A stretch of 35,078 bases of DNA from Planctomycetota bacterium. GTDB taxonomy: Bacteria > Planctomycetota > GCA-2746535. The position numbers were made by a program, and so were the translations under genes. Below the pieces are notes generated by a model, which searched no databases, was not told where the DNA came from, and worked only from the letters and a program-made list of their open reading frames with translations. Of this stretch, positions 15,834 to 25,100 are shown piece by piece (positions within the stretch are counted from its first letter, which is position 1; each line of letters starts with the position of its first letter). The stretch lies in contig NVWA01000043.1 of the NCBI GenBank assembly GCA_002746535.1, positions 1 to 35,078 on the forward strand, given 5' to 3'.

Positions 15834-15990
15834 TATCCACACAGAGGCACAAAGAAATTATTAATCAATCTCTAGTCTATTCTAATACTAATGAAACCAC
15901 CATATGTCATATGAATTTCATATGTCTATGCTAAGTACGATGCAAAATCTTTAATTGAAACTCTGTGCCTTTGTGCCTCTGTGTGGTATA
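15834..15990. repeat. Family 1 REPIN-like element, copy C
   Basis: Same arms as copies A and B (left arm shortened after GAGGCACAAAG, right arm CTCTGTGCCTTTGTGCCTCT). It begins 273 bases after copy B and ends 27 bases before the stop of the small gene at 16017, in the same relation as copy B to the gene remnant. Confidence 0.85.
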
Positions 15991-16016
15991 TTCTTAAGCA
16001 ATAAGACAATGTGTTA

Positions 16017-16262
16017 CTAATGAACGACTGTTACTTTTAGCATTACTACTGACTCGAAACATCCAGCTGGATCATATCGTATGAGCTTTTCACATACTTT
16101 AAACAGTCCGCTTCTATTTTCTTCATACTCATTCAAATCAAATTGTTCACCCAATTTTGGAATATTAACAGAGTCACTATAATTTATCGTGTAGCACTCA
16201 ACATACTTCGAATACGAATGCTTTTTATTTTTAACTACAAATATGCAAATTTGTCCACTCAT
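16017..16262 (-). CDS. Small protein of unknown function
   Basis: 81 residues from ATG 16262, with no clear Shine-Dalgarno. It has no signal peptide or membrane segment; beta-strand character at both ends (ICIFVVKNKK, VVMLKVTVV) suggests a small alpha/beta domain. I do not recognise the family. That it is a real gene is supported by the neighbouring remnant, whose differences keep the reading frame over its last 13 codons and its stop position. It stands alone between repeats and the divergent YCII-like gene. Confidence 0.5.
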   Translation of the reverse strand: MSGQICIFVVKNKKHSYSKYVECYTINYSDSVNIPKLGEQFDLNEYEENRSGLFKVCEKLIRYDPAGCFESVVMLKVTVVH

Positions 16263-16581
16263 AAATCAATCTATAATTAGGAAGTTATCATTGCAAAAAG
16301 ATCAAAATTTTATCAATTATTAGTAATTCAAAATTTTGAGAAGTAATTTGAATGAATATGGCGGGAGATTTAGAAACAATCTAACGATTAATTTAAAGTA
16401 TATGTCATAAATTCACCGATTGAAAGAAATATACGAATTTAATTAAAATAATTTAACTAAGTCTATTATGTGAAACAGACAATTTTAACAAGGTGTATTT
16501 AGAGAATGCATATGTGCACCCTACATCTAATCATTTTTCTGGTTATAATTTTTATTCAAGAATATCTATTAGGAAGTCTCT
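16263..16581. other. Intergenic region with no gene seen
   Basis: AT-rich divergent intergenic region between the 81-residue gene and the YCII-like gene, presumably holding both promoters. Two copies of TCAAAATTTT lie near 16301 and 16329. I see no gene or clear -35/-10 pair. Confidence 0.5.
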
Positions 16582-16872
16582 ATGCAATATTTAGTTTTAA
16601 TTCATTCTAACCCGACCAAGCAATCAACAAATGAAGAGTGGGAATCATTTTTTACAATAGCAAATAAATCTGGTAGCTTTAAAGGTGGCAGTGAAGTTGG
16701 GAATAAAATCAGATACGGCAATATTGACACAAAAAGTTCAATTGATCATATTAACGGTTACATGCGATTTGATGTGAATAAATTAAGCGAACTTCATGAA
16801 ATACTTGAAAACCTACCAATAATTATCAATGGTGGCACAGTTGATATTTGCGAATTGCCCGAATCTGAATAA
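16582..16872 (+). CDS. Small YCII-like (dimeric alpha/beta barrel) protein
   Basis: 96 residues from ATG 16582, preceded by AGGAAG five bases upstream. It starts MQYLVLIHSNP, with GGSEVGNKIRYGN in the middle, and ends in a predicted helix (NKLSELHEILENLP) and final strand, the pattern of YCII-related/DGPF-type proteins, which form ferredoxin-like dimeric barrels. These proteins are often small enzymes or sigma-associated proteins of unknown role. It is convergent with the oxidase gene and has the only plus-strand coding sequence between 3.3 and 30 kb. Confidence 0.5.
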   Translation: MQYLVLIHSNPTKQSTNEEWESFFTIANKSGSFKGGSEVGNKIRYGNIDTKSSIDHINGYMRFDVNKLSELHEILENLPIIINGGTVDICELPESE

Positions 16873-16945
16873 ATAAGGCATTACTACTATGCAACAAGTC
16901 TGACATCATATATTGGATGGCTTGGTAAATTTCTATTGATCTTTG

Positions 16946-18622
16946 TTAAAATTCTTCAGCAGGAATATATTTATTGGGCGAAAAAAGATTATTCGGATCA
17001 AGCAAAGATTTAATGCCGTTCATCATTTCTTTATTTTCTTTTTTTTGCAGTTTCATATATTTCATAGAATGATTACCCAAGCGGTAAGGAATATAACCTA
17101 ATTCAAATAATATATCAAAAACCTTATCATGGCAAAGTAGTGCATTCTTTGTTTGCGTTTGATCTCTTTTATCAAATGATATTGTTAAAACTGAAGCCAA
17201 TGATCTACCATTAACCATACTGAGCGTCTGTTGCATATCAAAACCATATTGATGAAATATAGGTTCTATGGCACTATTCATTCTATTTAAATCATGACCC
17301 GTCATTGGCAAAAGAGGAGATATCCAATACAGACCAGCTTTGTAATCAAGAGGATCACCAGAAGATAAGTTTTTTGGTAAATTTTCTTTTTTAAGACCCC
17401 ATAAGGCGCCTTGAACACAATTTTCAGGACTCTTACCTTTTAATAATTCACAACAAATAGTCAGCTTATTAAATAAAGGTTTTAACTCTTTAAAAAAACC
17501 TAGTCGATTACAAATCTTTAGTAAACCACCGTACATTGATAGTTTATTGTCATCAATTAATATGGTCTTTTTAACAGATTTTGAGTCTTTCATCGTTTTT
17601 TTAATTATGTTCACGTCAGCTTTTATTTGTGCTTTGGTTCCATACATACCAATAGATCCAAACCAGTGGCTTGATTTTGACTTATCAAGCATTTCTTGGG
17701 TTTTGCTTACTGATAGAGGCTTGCAAAAATTCATTTCTTCCCAAGGATAAAAGTTTGTCATCGATAACATGCGTGTGCTATTGGCAATGTGAACAACCGA
17801 TTTTATAGTGCCATTCATTTTTAATTTTCGCGTCGCATCTAAAAAAGGATGAATACTTTCTTTATCTTTTAATAAAAAAAGAAGGACTTTAAAATCATCC
17901 GGTTTTGGTTGAAGCCAAAGAGTCAGCCTGGTAATAATTCCTAAGTTTGATTGTGTAAATAAACCATCAATAGAAGGTCCAACGCCCCATTTATATGTTT
18001 TTGCACATTTTGCATTTTCAAAAGAAGAGACACCTGTTCTTATGAATTTTCCTGATGGTAAAATGACTTCTAAATCAGTAACATTTGAAAATCGATCGCC
18101 ATTCTGAGAATGACCAAACCCTCTTTCTGCAATATTTCCGATTATACTTGTTTTCGGACCAGCACCCGTGGCATCCACCCAATATTCATCACCCTTTTCT
18201 TTCAAAAAGTCATACACTTGCCCTTGAGTAACGCCTGGTTCAACGGTAATTGTTCCTAATTCATTATTATAATCTAAAATTTTATTCATTAATCCCAGAT
18301 CGATGATTATTTGATTATCATAAAGACCACAAGCATCAGAATATCCCCAGTTTTTGCCGGTGCTGATAGTATGAAAAGGACATTTGAACTCATTCGCTAA
18401 CAACACAATTTGTTCAAGTTCATTTTTATTTATTGGCTTCACGATTAAACAAGGAGTAGTACCTTTTGCTAAAGTCGTTCGACTATATTTTTCTTTGGAT
18501 TTATTATCCAGTAAGATTCTCTCTTCTGGTAATGTTTGTGTGATTTTTAAATAAAATTCAAAGATGTTATCAAGGCTATATTTATTTTCTTCTTGTTTTA
18601 AATCATCAATAATCATTTTCAT
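16946..18622 (-). CDS. Vanillyl-alcohol-oxidase / p-cresol-methylhydroxylase-family flavoenzyme
   Basis: 558 residues from ATG 18622, with AAGGAG seven bases upstream inside the preceding gene (ATGA overlap). An FAD-binding PCMH-type domain shows STGKNWGYSD (87-96), VEPGVTQGQVYDFL and GNIAERGFGHSQNGDRF (162-178), a block specific to 4-cresol dehydrogenase/vanillyl alcohol oxidase relatives. Near the C-terminus Y513-R514 matches the Tyr-Arg pair that binds the phenolate in that family. Family members oxidise para-alkylphenols through a quinone methide. Its partner gene makes N-acyl amino acids, and N-acyltyrosine is a para-alkylphenol, so oxidation to an N-acyl dehydrotyrosine or hydroxylated form is the likely reaction. 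Covalent flavin linkage cannot be decided by eye. Confidence 0.85.
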   Translation of the reverse strand: MKMIIDDLKQEENKYSLDNIFEFYLKITQTLPEERILLDNKSKEKYSRTTLAKGTTPCLIVKPINKNELEQIVLLANEFKCPFHTISTGKNWGYSDACGLYDNQIIIDLGLMNKILDYNNELGTITVEPGVTQGQVYDFLKEKGDEYWVDATGAGPKTSIIGNIAERGFGHSQNGDRFSNVTDLEVILPSGKFIRTGVSSFENAKCAKTYKWGVGPSIDGLFTQSNLGIITRLTLWLQPKPDDFKVLLFLLKDKESIHPFLDATRKLKMNGTIKSVVHIANSTRMLSMTNFYPWEEMNFCKPLSVSKTQEMLDKSKSSHWFGSIGMYGTKAQIKADVNIIKKTMKDSKSVKKTILIDDNKLSMYGGLLKICNRLGFFKELKPLFNKLTICCELLKGKSPENCVQGALWGLKKENLPKNLSSGDPLDYKAGLYWISPLLPMTGHDLNRMNSAIEPIFHQYGFDMQQTLSMVNGRSLASVLTISFDKRDQTQTKNALLCHDKVFDILFELGYIPYRLGNHSMKYMKLQKKENKEMMNGIKSLLDPNNLFSPNKYIPAEEF

Positions 18623-19410
18623 CGGATATCTCCTTGAATTAATTCTTGAGTTGCGTTCTTCTTACAGTCTTGAATCTCTTTAATTATACGAGGGTCCATT
18701 TTAAAATTTACGTACAAACTTTTATTCAAGCTAGCATCTTCATTACAATTTAAATAAGCATATAAACAATCGCTATATGAAAGACTAAGCAATACGGCTG
18801 GTGCCCCAGAAACACGCTGGCAAGGCCTAGAATCAATTAATGGCTTAAACTGCATTTTCTTTTTATAAAAAAATTGATGACGTGGGTTAACTTCTATTAC
18901 CAAATATTTATATACTGAGCCTTTAATTAAATCTAATGTTACGGAATTAAATAAGCCACTTATTATATTCTTTGAGTTGAATGGCCCTTTAGCAATAGCT
19001 AATCTGGTAACTTCAGCTATTTCACCAACGCCTCTTTCAAATAATGATTTTGCTTCAGGAAATACGTTATCTAAAGGAAGACCTAATGCTGAATCCCAGT
19101 TAATCGTTACGGTACCAATAATTTTTTGTTGATATTCAGCTTTGAATATTATTGAATTGCCTGTTTTGTCATAAATAGTTTCCATGGCTTTGTAATTATC
19201 TTTTTCAACATAACCTTTCTTTAAATACTCGATATAAGCCAACTGTAAACATTCGTCTTTTTCTTGTTCATTTTGAACTACTGAAAAGGAAACGTCACCA
19301 TCATTGATATCATTCACATGGTTTTTCAGAAATGATTGTAATGCTTGACTGACTGAAGATTTTTTATGTGGTTTTTGGACTGTTGATTTTTGACTGGCCT
19401 GATTAATCAT
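18619..19410 (-). CDS. FeeM-type N-acyl amino acid synthase (GNAT/AHL-synthase-like fold)
   Basis: 263 residues from ATG 19410, with a perfect AGGAGG eight bases upstream (an in-frame GTG two codons earlier is too close to that site). Family blocks are IIGTVTINWDS (97-107), GEIAEVTRLAI (129-139) and VIEVNPRHQFFYKKKMQF (171-188), typical of FeeM N-acyltyrosine synthases and related exosortase-associated acyltransferases. FeeM uses acyl-ACP and an amino acid, usually tyrosine, to form N-acyl amino acids. There is no acyl carrier protein gene nearby, so the cell's general ACP is presumably used. It has a promoter-like motif 65 bases upstream shared with the ECF sigma gene. Confidence 0.8.
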   Translation of the reverse strand: MINQASQKSTVQKPHKKSSVSQALQSFLKNHVNDINDGDVSFSVVQNEQEKDECLQLAYIEYLKKGYVEKDNYKAMETIYDKTGNSIIFKAEYQQKIIGTVTINWDSALGLPLDNVFPEAKSLFERGVGEIAEVTRLAIAKGPFNSKNIISGLFNSVTLDLIKGSVYKYLVIEVNPRHQFFYKKKMQFKPLIDSRPCQRVSGAPAVLLSLSYSDCLYAYLNCNEDASLNKSLYVNFKMDPRIIKEIQDCKKNATQELIQGDIR

Positions 19411-19450
19411 TTTCACGTCCTCCTAGAAATTATCTTGCTGGTACTAGTAA

Positions 19451-19475
19451 GGTGAAAACCGATAAGTTTCTGACA
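19451..19475 (-). promoter_or_regulatory. Predicted ECF promoter of the N-acyl amino acid synthase operon
   Basis: In gene direction it reads TGTCAGAAACTTATCGG, then TTTTCACC. It ends about 40 bases before the ATG at 19410. At 16 of 20 core positions it equals the sequence upstream of the sigma gene at 21614-21639, including a perfect TGTCAGAAA. Confidence 0.6.
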
Positions 19476-19530
19476 TAATTCTTTTGATAATTGCAGAATA
19501 TTTTAACATTATTTACTAATTGACTATTTC

Positions 19531-19556
19531 AAGGCTAACGATGATTCCTTAGCCTT
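19531..19556. terminator. Hairpin downstream of the FecR-like gene
   Basis: AAGGCTAA, ten bases, TTAGCCTT: a perfect 8-base stem about 90 bases past the FecR-like stop and before the synthase promoter. There is no clear U-run, so it may be only a weak terminator or attenuator. Confidence 0.35.
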
Positions 19557-19644
19557 ATAAGCCTATGCAGACCTAAATAGATTAGTTTAAATATTAGACA
19601 TTGAAGAGTGTGAAAGAAAGTTGCCTTATACCATAAAAGTAAAA

Positions 19645-21057
19645 TTATTTTTTCTCAACAAGCTTTATAGCTAATTCGGGGGAGGAAGAGGCAATAAAAT
19701 AATTTAATGGTGCATTAATGAAACCATCTTTAGACATTACATTTGCAAATAAAACATAATGAATTTTTTTATATTTAAGGTCCGTCAAATACATAGCTTC
19801 CATATTTTGGGAGTCTTTTTTGAATATAAGAGTAGTAGCTTGAACACTTGGAATCTTATTAATTATAATTGTTAATTTTTTATTCATTTTTTTGTTGAAC
19901 TCAAACTCATCTACTTCCGTAATTTCAACTTTATTTTTACTTACCATACGCAATTTTTTATAGTGCTGCATATAGAACTTATTATCAATAAATACTTTAT
20001 ACCCAAATGCAACCAATCCTTTAAATTTCGGTGGGCTCATTTGAAATTCCATAAAAAAATCTTTCCCGCTTTCATTTACTGTTGGTGAAATAATTTCAAT
20101 TGAGCTATTTTGTCCAACACATGCTAGAACAACTCTTTGCTTTTTTTTGAGTGTCACAATCTTCACTTGACTATTCTTTTTTGATTTAATTTTCCAATAA
20201 TTTAAAAAATCCATTTCATTAAACTTTTCAAATAAATAAATTTCTTTATTCTTAAATAACTTTTTATTGTTTCTCCAATGCCCCACTTTAATTTGATTCG
20301 ACAATGGAGTAAATTCTCCTTTTAATGGAACTTCCCAACTTTGACCTTTTGCTACTTCTATGGAAGCGTTACCTTTTTTAGATAATCTCACGAGACCTTC
20401 TTTAACTCGTAGTATAGACGATCTAGTGTATGTGTTATATTCCCAATCAAATGAAGTTCCTAATATTTCTAAACTACTTTTATTAGGGCAAGAATAATTA
20501 AAAAAGGCCTTATCATTTTTTGCGATCTTTGTAAACAATCGACCTTTCTGAAGATCTAAATTATTATCTAAGAAGTGAACTCTTGTTGATTCATCTAACT
20601 CAATAGAAGAGTTCTTCTTACTTGAAAATTTCAAATAACTACGTCTATTCAATTCTAGAATGTCGCCTTTATAAATGATGCTGTCCTTTAATATAGGGGA
20701 TGATTTCCCATCTCGAAGAACCACGCCACTTCCTATTAATTCATTTACGACACCCAATGGTTTACGAGCAAAATTCTGAGAGTAAAGGAATGCTAAACAA
20801 GAAAAGACAATGGTAGCTGCAATCAAAAATTTGATTAGGACAGGTTTTTTCTTAGTTGATCTAATACGTAGATTTCGTCGTAGATGCCCACCCACCTTAA
20901 GAGCTTCTTCAATTTCTATATCCTGCATTAATAAATTTGCTAGATCATCTTGCAATGCAGGCGTTTCTGTTAATAGCAAATCAAGTGATTCAATTTCTTT
21001 TTCTGAAATTGTACCTGCTAGATATTTTTCAGATAGAGGTCTAAATTCATTCTTCAT
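19645..21057 (-). CDS. FecR-like membrane anti-sigma/regulator
   Basis: 470 residues, starting one base after the sigma gene's stop. Residues 1-70 are a cytoplasmic helical region (KYLAGTISEKEIESLDLLL) as in PVC anti-sigma proteins. One membrane helix lies at 73-93. The FecR domain (about 103-235) has GSGVVLRDGK, ESTRVHFLD, LQKGRLFTKI and ILGTSFDW. The last 230 residues are a beta-rich extension of unknown type, possibly a periplasmic sensor. It is expected to hold or activate the ECF sigma factor encoded just upstream in response to an outside signal. Confidence 0.8.
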   Translation of the reverse strand: MKNEFRPLSEKYLAGTISEKEIESLDLLLTETPALQDDLANLLMQDIEIEEALKVGGHLRRNLRIRSTKKKPVLIKFLIAATIVFSCLAFLYSQNFARKPLGVVNELIGSGVVLRDGKSSPILKDSIIYKGDILELNRRSYLKFSSKKNSSIELDESTRVHFLDNNLDLQKGRLFTKIAKNDKAFFNYSCPNKSSLEILGTSFDWEYNTYTRSSILRVKEGLVRLSKKGNASIEVAKGQSWEVPLKGEFTPLSNQIKVGHWRNNKKLFKNKEIYLFEKFNEMDFLNYWKIKSKKNSQVKIVTLKKKQRVVLACVGQNSSIEIISPTVNESGKDFFMEFQMSPPKFKGLVAFGYKVFIDNKFYMQHYKKLRMVSKNKVEITEVDEFEFNKKMNKKLTIIINKIPSVQATTLIFKKDSQNMEAMYLTDLKYKKIHYVLFANVMSKDGFINAPLNYFIASSSPELAIKLVEKK

Positions 21058-21058
21058 T

Positions 21059-21568
21059 TTAAATTTCTTTCATTTTATTCTGTATACATATTTTAAGAGA
21101 ATCTCTTACTCGACTTAATATTTTATAAACAGCGTCTTCTTTCATCTTTAAAAACAATGATATAAAACGACCTTTTTTTCTTTCTTTATAATACAGCTCA
21201 ACAATACTTTTAGTTTTATGGGGAAGATCCTTTAAACATCCTTGAAGTGCTTCAGCCATATCAGTATTTTTCTCAGGATTATTTTTAAAAATTTTAGATT
21301 CTATTCTTTCACTTAATCTTTGAGCTTTTGATCTTTCCTTTTTTTCTTTATGAATGATGTCAAAACAACGATGCTTCAAAATAGAAATAATCCAAGCTTC
21401 CGCATTGGTTCCTTTTTCAAAATCATCTTTGTGATTGTATAGATAGACAGCCGTATCTTGTAAAGCATCCTCAACCTGAGTCCAATTCAATAATAACGTG
21501 AAAGCATAGGCTTTGAACTTGTGCTGAGACCTCATGAACAAACTGACTATTTCTTCATTATCATTCAT
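21059..21568 (-). CDS. ECF RNA polymerase sigma factor (Rhodopirellula/Verrucomicrobium type)
   Basis: 169 residues from ATG 21568 (an in-frame TTG four codons upstream is possible). Region 2 shows VEDALQDTAVYLYNH and NAEAWIISILKHRCFDIIHKEKKE. Region 4 shows LPHKTKSIVELYYKE and an HTH (MKEDAVYKILSRVRDSLKICI). The length and the region 2/4-only structure are those of ECF sigma factors. It is cotranscribed with the FecR-like gene. A motif shared with the synthase operon lies 71 bases upstream of the start, as expected for autoregulation. Confidence 0.9.
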   Translation of the reverse strand: MNDNEEIVSLFMRSQHKFKAYAFTLLLNWTQVEDALQDTAVYLYNHKDDFEKGTNAEAWIISILKHRCFDIIHKEKKERSKAQRLSERIESKIFKNNPEKNTDMAEALQGCLKDLPHKTKSIVELYYKERKKGRFISLFLKMKEDAVYKILSRVRDSLKICIQNKMKEI

Positions 21569-21613
21569 AGATTTTCCCAAATTAATAGCTACTACACTAC
21601 TTTTATGTTACTA

Positions 21614-21639
21614 GGTAGAAAGCCGGTACATTTCTGACA
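21614..21639 (-). promoter_or_regulatory. Predicted autoregulatory ECF promoter of the sigma/FecR operon
   Basis: In gene direction it reads TGTCAGAAATGTACCGG, then CTTTCTACC. The TGTCAGAAA block and the TAYCGGYTTTC block are both shared with 19451-19475 at the same spacing, and the flanking DNA differs. It lies about 45-71 bases upstream of the ATG. Confidence 0.6.
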
Positions 21640-21914
21640 ATTAAATTTAAACTATATAGCAATATTACAATTTGAAAATAGTTTTTGTGCATTTCAGGTA
21701 TACATATTTGATAAATACCGAAGCAGATAACACATATCTATATATATAACAATAAGTTACGACATAATATGAGTTGGAATATTTACTCTGAGTGATTCTA
21801 TCTTATTTAAATTAAATTCTAAAAAAGCACATCCTAGAATCACGTAATTTTACGAAAATAGGAATTTTAGGTGAGTTCTTTAATTACTCTTAAATGCATT
21901 AGATAATATTTATA

Positions 21915-22072
21915 GGCGTCAGCCTCTGGGAGCGAGAGCCGCCGGCTCTTGTAAAACTTCACACAGCAAATACTATAAAATTAGATAATTAAATCTATTG
22001 GGCCTATACTTTTTAAAATAACTCTTCGAGCTATACAAGAGCCGGCGGCTCTCACTCCCAGAGGCTGACGCC
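21915..22072 (-). repeat. Long-hairpin repeat, family 2 (REPIN-like), copy 3, inverted
   Basis: Both arms match copies 1 and 2 (GGCGTCAGCCTCTGGGAGCG and its complement near 22060), but the spacer runs in the opposite direction, with TATAAAATTAGATAATTAA near the left arm. The spacer is more diverged than between copies 1 and 2. It lies between the sigma gene and the kinase gene stop. The rest of 21569-22148 shows no gene. Confidence 0.9.
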
Positions 22073-22076
22073 CATT

Positions 22077-22107
22077 TCCACACAGGAGGCATAAAGACAC
22101 AGAAAAT
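22077..22107. repeat. Half copy of family 1 REPIN-like repeat
   Basis: Reads TCCACACAGGAGGCATAAAG and then ACACAGAAAATT, the left arm of family 1 with one inserted G and other changes. It lies directly beside family 2 copy 3. No matching right arm is present before the kinase gene stop at 22149. Confidence 0.6.
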
Positions 22108-22148
22108 TTTTAGACTTTATAAATCTATTCTAATAATGATTGATCTCT

Positions 22149-25100
22149 TTAATCTTTTGGCATGATTTCAAATTGATTTCGCATTTCCTTAAGTTTAAAA
22201 GGACCTTTTATGTCAGAGGAATATGGCTTCCAAGCATCATCTAATGTAGCTCTAAAATCGATCATGTTCTGCAATTGAATACATCCATCAATGGATGTTC
22301 GCCTCATCGCTTCATAGGGCGTAACCAAACAAGCCCGCTCATCAGTTAGCCATTCACCGGGATTACCTCTCAAGCAAATACCCCATGAGTATCGATTATA
22401 ACCAAAGCGAGAATTTAATGGTATTTCTTTTGAAATATTAATTTTATTTTTATCTAGGGAGTATTCTAATAATCTTACCCATAACATTTCAAGATCTCCA
22501 TAAAGCTCAGGAAATTTGATTTTAATCTCATGAAATAATTTCAAGGCTTGTGTGTAATTACCTAAATTTATCTCGATTTTTGCCTTGGAAAAATAAGCGA
22601 ATAAGCAAGCAGTTCGTTGATCAGGGAATTTCTTGAGAATTTGATCTAGCTTTAATTGAGCTAAATCAATATCCCCTGCATATTTGTGAATTCTAGCCAA
22701 CTGACCAATAAGAAGTGACTGCAATTTATGATTCCCAGAATGTTTCGAGATTACTTCTTCAATATATTCTTTAGCATCTTCACAACGATCTTGTTCTAAA
22801 TAGGATCTCATTAAATACCCATGACTAGCATACCTACTAGCAAAAGGTAGTTTACGAAAATACTTTCTTGCTTCTTCAAATTTTTCTTCTAAAAAATTAA
22901 CTATACCAATATCACGATTGAATTGCTCATCATATTCCATCATTGGATAATCTGTTTTTATTTTAAAATAATATTCTTTGGCTTTGCTATAGTTTCTTTC
23001 GGTGATATAGGTAGCTGATATATAAAATAACATGTCAGCACAGTCACGAGGAAGATCTGAGTATTCTTTAATACATTTTATCCAATGTTCGCGCGCTTCT
23101 GAGGATTGCCCTTGATATTTATAAACATTTCCTATCGACTTATCAACATCAATACAATATGTTTTAGCGCCTTTATATTCTTGAAGACATTCTTGATAAA
23201 TAGCAAATGCGTTTTTGAATTGGCATAATATCAAGTGAACGTTTGCTCTTAACAATTGAATTCTTGATTTTAAAGAACCATGTTCAAATTCTTCAAGTAT
23301 TGAATCTATTTGTACTAAAGCCTTAAAATAATCCCCTTTCAACTCAAAGGTATAATAAATATCTAAGACAGCATTACCTCTAATATAAAGTTCTAGCCAT
23401 TTAGCATCAATTAATGCTTGCTGAAGTTTGATGACGCAATCTAACTCAAGATGATCAAATAATTCTCTTGCTCGTACTTGAATACGTAAAAGCAAATCTT
23501 CCCAACTTTCAAAACTTTTATTGATATGGTTTAGACTTCTTGATAAAACATTAGCTTCTTCAACTGGATTATTTTGTTTTTCATATAAGATCGATTCAGC
23601 AACCCATGCCAATGATTCCATAGGAGTGTCTTTTAACCTTTTTATGAGCGGAATGCTTTCGTCATATCGTTTCAGTTCTAAAAGACATAAAATACTTTTA
23701 TACAAAGCTTCATCTGATTCAACAGAACCTATTTGGCTTTCATAATATCGCCTATATTCTTTTAGTGCTCGTTCCCAATAATTTAATTTCATTAACTGAT
23801 TGGGAACCGCCAAATAACTTATTTCCATAGGAGCACCAGCAGAATAGATACGAATACTTTTAATTCGAATCGCCTTTGTCCATGAATAAAAGCCAACCCG
23901 TTGACCAGCTATAGCAAATAAATCACGCTGATTAATGATTTCTTTTCCATTGGCTTCTATTCGCACACGCCCTTCTAACAGTTCGACGGTCAAATGATAA
24001 TTCACCCCTGGCACTGGTGCTTCACTAGGAGCATAGGCAAACTCAACACCATCGCGGGTGATTTTTGTGTGGACCATATTATTGGCACCAAATTCAAAAC
24101 AATATCCATCATCGAAATATCTTTTTTTCGGAACTTTTGGTGCAGCTAAAATGGGTGAGATTTCGCCATGACCACCCTCTAGCACGAAGGCATTAATTTC
24201 CATACGAACATCACCAACAATATCTTTATTTAAATGTATAATAGTATCTCTATCATAAATTGGAGCCAAAGCACCATCACGAATTCCCCATGAGCCTACC
24301 CATGCATTCCATCCCTCTGGGGTATCATCTTGATCTGGCATTTCACTAAAATCTTCTTCATGAACTAATTTCCATTTTCTTTTCCCATCAAGAAAATTCT
24401 GAAGATCTTCAAACATTTCATCGCCAGATTGATAACGCTGATCTTGTGATGCGCGAGTAGCTTTAAGTAAAATGGCGCGTAGATCTGGTTCTAAGCGATG
24501 AGCTTGCGTCATTGAAATTAATTTTGGACGTTGGCCAGTTGAGATTTTCAATAAAAAATCTTCTTTATTTCCTCTAGCAAATTCAATTCTCATGGGTTTT
24601 TCTAACAGAATCTCCCATAACACAACTCCAAGTGAATACAAGTCTGAACGATGATCATGATCTTCAACATTACCACTTGCTTGCTCGGGTGCCATATAAA
24701 GAGGTGTACCAAAAATAGTTCCCTGCTGAGTATTACCACTCGAACTCTCGATATTTGAAATAATGGTATTGTCATCAATTTCTTCTGATTTAATATTCTT
24801 ATCGTTTGTCACTTTCATATCAGAAATTGCAGCAATTGTTTCATCCATAGCTATTGAAGTTAGCTCTTTTGAAGAGGTATCAGTAGTCTGCTCCATAGCC
24901 ATGGCCTCTAGTTCTTCATCAGAAATTTGAAGTGATTGAGCAATTTGATCTTCCAATGAATCAGTATTTGGCAATGAAGCGTCATCATCATGTAACACTT
25001 CTTCTTTAGTATCAACATCAGTATAAAGATTTCTTCCAAAAGTTTTTGCAAGCCCCCAGTCAATTAAATAAACTTCACCATAATTACCAAGCATTATATT

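Noticed and set aside
16895..16915. Third copy of the ECF promoter-like motif (TCTGACA)
   Set aside because: Only the short TCTGACA part matches; the CCG and GAAA blocks are missing and it lies between convergent gene ends.
21791..21842. Inverted repeat GTGATTCTA ... TAGAATCAC as a terminator or operator
   Set aside because: The loop is over 30 bases and the place fits neither a gene end nor the predicted promoter.
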